Of a stretch of 64,000 bases of DNA, positions 61,717 to 64,000 are shown one piece after another (position 1 is the stretch's first letter; each line of letters opens with the position of its first letter). Origin of the DNA: Malus domestica (taxonomy: Eukaryota; Streptophyta; Magnoliopsida; Rosales; Rosaceae); the NCBI RefSeq assembly GCF_042453785.1, contig NC_091669.1, positions 9,374,501 to 9,438,500 on the forward strand, given 5' to 3'. The position numbers were made by a program, and so were the translations under genes. The notes beneath the pieces were generated by a model. The model was not told the origin of the DNA. It made no database searches and saw only the letters and a program-made list of their open reading frames with translations.

Positions 61717-61734
61717 TGGCGCCGTTGCCGGGGA
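61717..61734 (+). promoter_or_regulatory. tRNA-Asp-type primer-binding site
   Basis: TGGCGCCGTTGCCGGGGA, the complement of the tRNA-Asp 3' end, as used by Athila-type gypsy elements. The preceding TTTCGCATCA (ends 61,710) could be the LTR end. The left end of that LTR was not located. Confidence 0.85.
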
Positions 61735-63530
61735 TTAGCAACTTTGCTAATCCCCCGTTGTTTCTTTTTCATGTTTTTTGTTTTAGTTACTAACTTTGTT
61801 TATATTTGTGTCTTTTATTTTTACTTATGATATTTGATTTAGTTTGTTTCCTTGATTTCAGGTACTAGAGAAGTAAGACATGGATTTTGCTACCATTCAA
61901 GCTCAATTGGCGAAACTTACTTATCAATTGTCACAATATGCCGAAAGGACCATAATGCAAAGTGTCCCTACATATGGTGTGTCCTATGGGCAAGGATATC
62001 CAACTCATCAATGTTCTCAATTCGCTGCGAATGAAGATGCTTGGGGTTATCAAGGCCATAGCCAATCATGGGACAACATGTTTTCCAACGCTTACAATTT
62101 GAATTGGAGAGATTATTCAGATTACATGTGGGGAGAACCTCAACAATTCCAACAAGATGGGTATTGGCAGCAAGAAGATGAGTTCTATTCAAGACCTATG
62201 CAGCCACCACAACCTCATCCACAACAATTCCAATCAAATTCAAGTATGCCTATGAGTTATGATGAAATTCTTGATGTATTACCCTCTTTGACGCAGGCTT
62301 ACAACAAGAAGAATATTTGCCGCCATCGGATGAGTTCTATCACTAGCCATATGAACCATCATAGCCACCACAACAATCTGACCATTTCAATTCAGGTATG
62401 TCTTTGGATAATGATATGTTTAATAAGTTACTTACCTCATTGAACCAGGAAGTAGAAAATCGAAACAAAAGATGCAAAATCAAGCCAAGAAGACGGGTGA
62501 ATTGGAGAAGTAAATTGGGCAGATTATGGAGTTCATGGCACAAATTCAAGAGTAAAGTGAACTCTCCAACTCAACTATTGAAAATTTGAAGGAAGATTTT
62601 GAAATCCATGATGCTATCACTTTGGGAAGTGCTATGGAGGTTGGAGGTGAACCCAAGACATCCAAACCAAGCCAAAACATGGATGAACAGTTGCTGCTCG
62701 AAGAAGAGGAGAATAACAAGGCCACGGCAAGGGAAGAACCACCCTTGCCGCATCCCCATATGCCCTCTATGCCGTCCACTACAACCAAGGTAAGACTAAA
62801 TTCAATTTGTCCTGACCCCGTTTCACCAAATGTCCTTATTTCTTGTAGGATCATGCAATCCAAGGAAGAAGAGGGTGAGAAAGGCATCTTCGAAACCTTT
62901 CCAAAGAATCAAGAGCAAGAAGTGGATGGGGAATGTCTAGAATTCATCAAAGAAGATACACTTGAGACGAAAATTCCCAAAGAAGTTGGATTTTATGACA
63001 CGAGACAAGTCATAACTCTCAAAACACCAAATCTGGCCAAGTCTCATATCCCTGCAACCTTCAAAGATGTGTTCATAATTGAGTTGAGCAAGCAAGTAAG
63101 TCATCTTCTCCAACTTCGATTTTATTATATACTAACTTGCTGATTTTGATGATTCAGGCACCTACACTAGAATTTAAATCATTGCCGGATCACGTCAAGT
63201 ATCACCGTCCATTCAATGATCAATTCCATGCTATAGGCCCTATCCAAGTTTAGAAGGAAGTTTCATCCGGCTGGAAGACGTTAAAGCAAGCGCTTATTAG
63301 GAGGCAACCCATGTATTCAAATAAGGAAGATTTTTGAATCGCTCCACAATCAATTTTGCGTTTCTAAAAACCTTCCATTTTCTGCAGTTTTATTTTGCCA
63401 TGATTGTCATTTTTACTTGTTTCTTGTTTAATTGTTTTTTGTCTGGGTTTATTTTTGAAACACTGACAGATATGAAAGGTATTTTTACATTCATTTTCAT
63501 GAAAAAAAAGGAACATTAAGCAGAAAAATA
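61717..63530 (+). mobile_element. Internal region of a non-autonomous Ty3-type LTR element (LARD-like)
   Basis: It starts at the tRNA-Asp primer site. An ATG at 61,880 opens a 187-codon frame starting MDFATIQAQLAKLTYQLSQY, rich in Gln, Tyr and Pro. A second, glutamate-rich frame (62,586-63,143) and a later piece (SLPDHVKYHRPFNDQFHAIG, stop, then GWKTLKQALIRRQPM) follow. The joins need frame changes near 62,330-62,580. None of it shows protease, RT or integrase. Together this suggests a gag-like leftover in an element that depends on others for movement. The 3' LTR is not seen; the end near 63,530 meets the next element. Confidence 0.6.
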
Positions 63531-63543
63531 CAAGAGGGAGCCT

Positions 63544-64000
63544 TCACAAAGGCTGCTTAGGAGAAGTCTCAGTAGTCGGCGGAGCCTCAGCAGTCGGCAA
63601 AGCCCCAGAAAGAGGAGGCATCAGAGGTTGATCATTTGGAGCTTCATTACGCAGTACAGCCCCAGAAGACGAAGGCAAATGCTGTTGGAACAAACCTACA
63701 AACCTCTGATGATCAAGTAAAATCTGACCATCAGATTCTTGCATCTGGTCAATCTTCCTATTCATGTTTGTAGCATAGTTATGTGCGAGTCTGTGCAACT
63801 GTTTATTCTCATGCTTGAGCCCTCTAATCTCCTGTTTGAGACTCATCACTTTAGCCGCCAATGATTCAACTTGACGGGTTCGAGCAAATAGGCGTTAGGC
63901 CATATTAGACACAAAACATGCACACTGCACACTAGGAGCCAGAGAATCCTTAACAGCCAACTCATCAGACCGTTTGGCAAGTAGTCTGTTATCTTTGGGA
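63544..64000 (-). pseudogene. Coiled-coil accessory ORF of a Tat-type gypsy element (partial)
   Basis: On the minus strand the frame reads from the window edge (DNRLLAKRSDELAVKDSLAP) to a TAA at about 63,895. After that it resumes as LAAKVMSLKQEIRGLKHENK, with heptads, then RKIDQMQESDGQILLDHQRF. It ends in a Pro/Ser/Thr-rich tail (NEAPNDQPLMPP). I know this pattern from large gypsy elements in Rosaceae genomes, but I have no citation. The function is unknown. The in-frame stop and loss of the rest of the element at the window edge make it a pseudogene as seen here. Confidence 0.55.

Overview
The window looks like a stretch of a eudicot plant nuclear genome. The genes have many short GT-AG introns, AT-rich intergenic DNA surrounds them, and LTR retrotransposons, TRIMs, SINEs and MITEs are abundant. 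The repeat families and gene sequences suggest Rosaceae, probably apple or pear. That taxonomic guess rests on recall, not on a search.

Left third (1-22,330), repeat-dominated. It starts with the tail of a retrotransposon-type ORF and simple repeats. Next come minus-strand fragments resembling ORC6 and a GH17 beta-1,3-glucanase, lying in what looks like the 3' region of a decayed, minus-strand Ty3/gypsy element of the Tat type (coding 2,837-10,028; one LTR at 10,096-10,908). After that, a ~1.8-kb non-coding sequence occurs twice in direct orientation. Copy A (10,920-18,251) is split by a complete but stop-ridden Ty1/copia element (12,115-17,666). Copy B (18,954-22,328) carries two small LTR elements: a 967-bp TRIM (19,844-20,810) and a Cassandra element with 5S-rRNA-like LTRs (21,331-21,972). 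Each copy serves as the unoccupied site for the insertions in the other.

Middle (22,600-46,170), gene-rich. There are four intact genes: ABC1K7 (plus), a chloroplast ABC1-family atypical kinase of 17 coding exons and 703 aa; cytosolic acetyl-CoA acetyltransferase AACT (plus; 12 coding exons, 408 aa), which performs the first mevalonate step; a 74-aa NOI/RIN4-like protein (plus; 3 coding exons, the first only 6 bp); and a p24-beta cargo receptor (minus; 4 exons, 216 aa). The 3' end of ABC1K7 plus downstream DNA is duplicated about 2.4 kb away and includes an intact orphan last exon. The genes are not an operon and share no obvious pathway.

Right part (46,170-64,000). A putative SAWADEE-domain gene (minus; six-exon model 54,387-59,908, 406 aa) has a truncated paralogous pseudogene at 47,642-49,134. 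Between them lie remnants of a possible mobile-domain gene and a SINE with a perfect 19-bp target-site duplication. The end of the window has a 40-bp minisatellite, a non-autonomous LTR-element internal region with a tRNA-Asp-type primer-binding site, and another Tat-type accessory ORF on the minus strand.

All exon coordinates were read by eye from splice signals and reading-frame continuity. No database or alignment tool was used.
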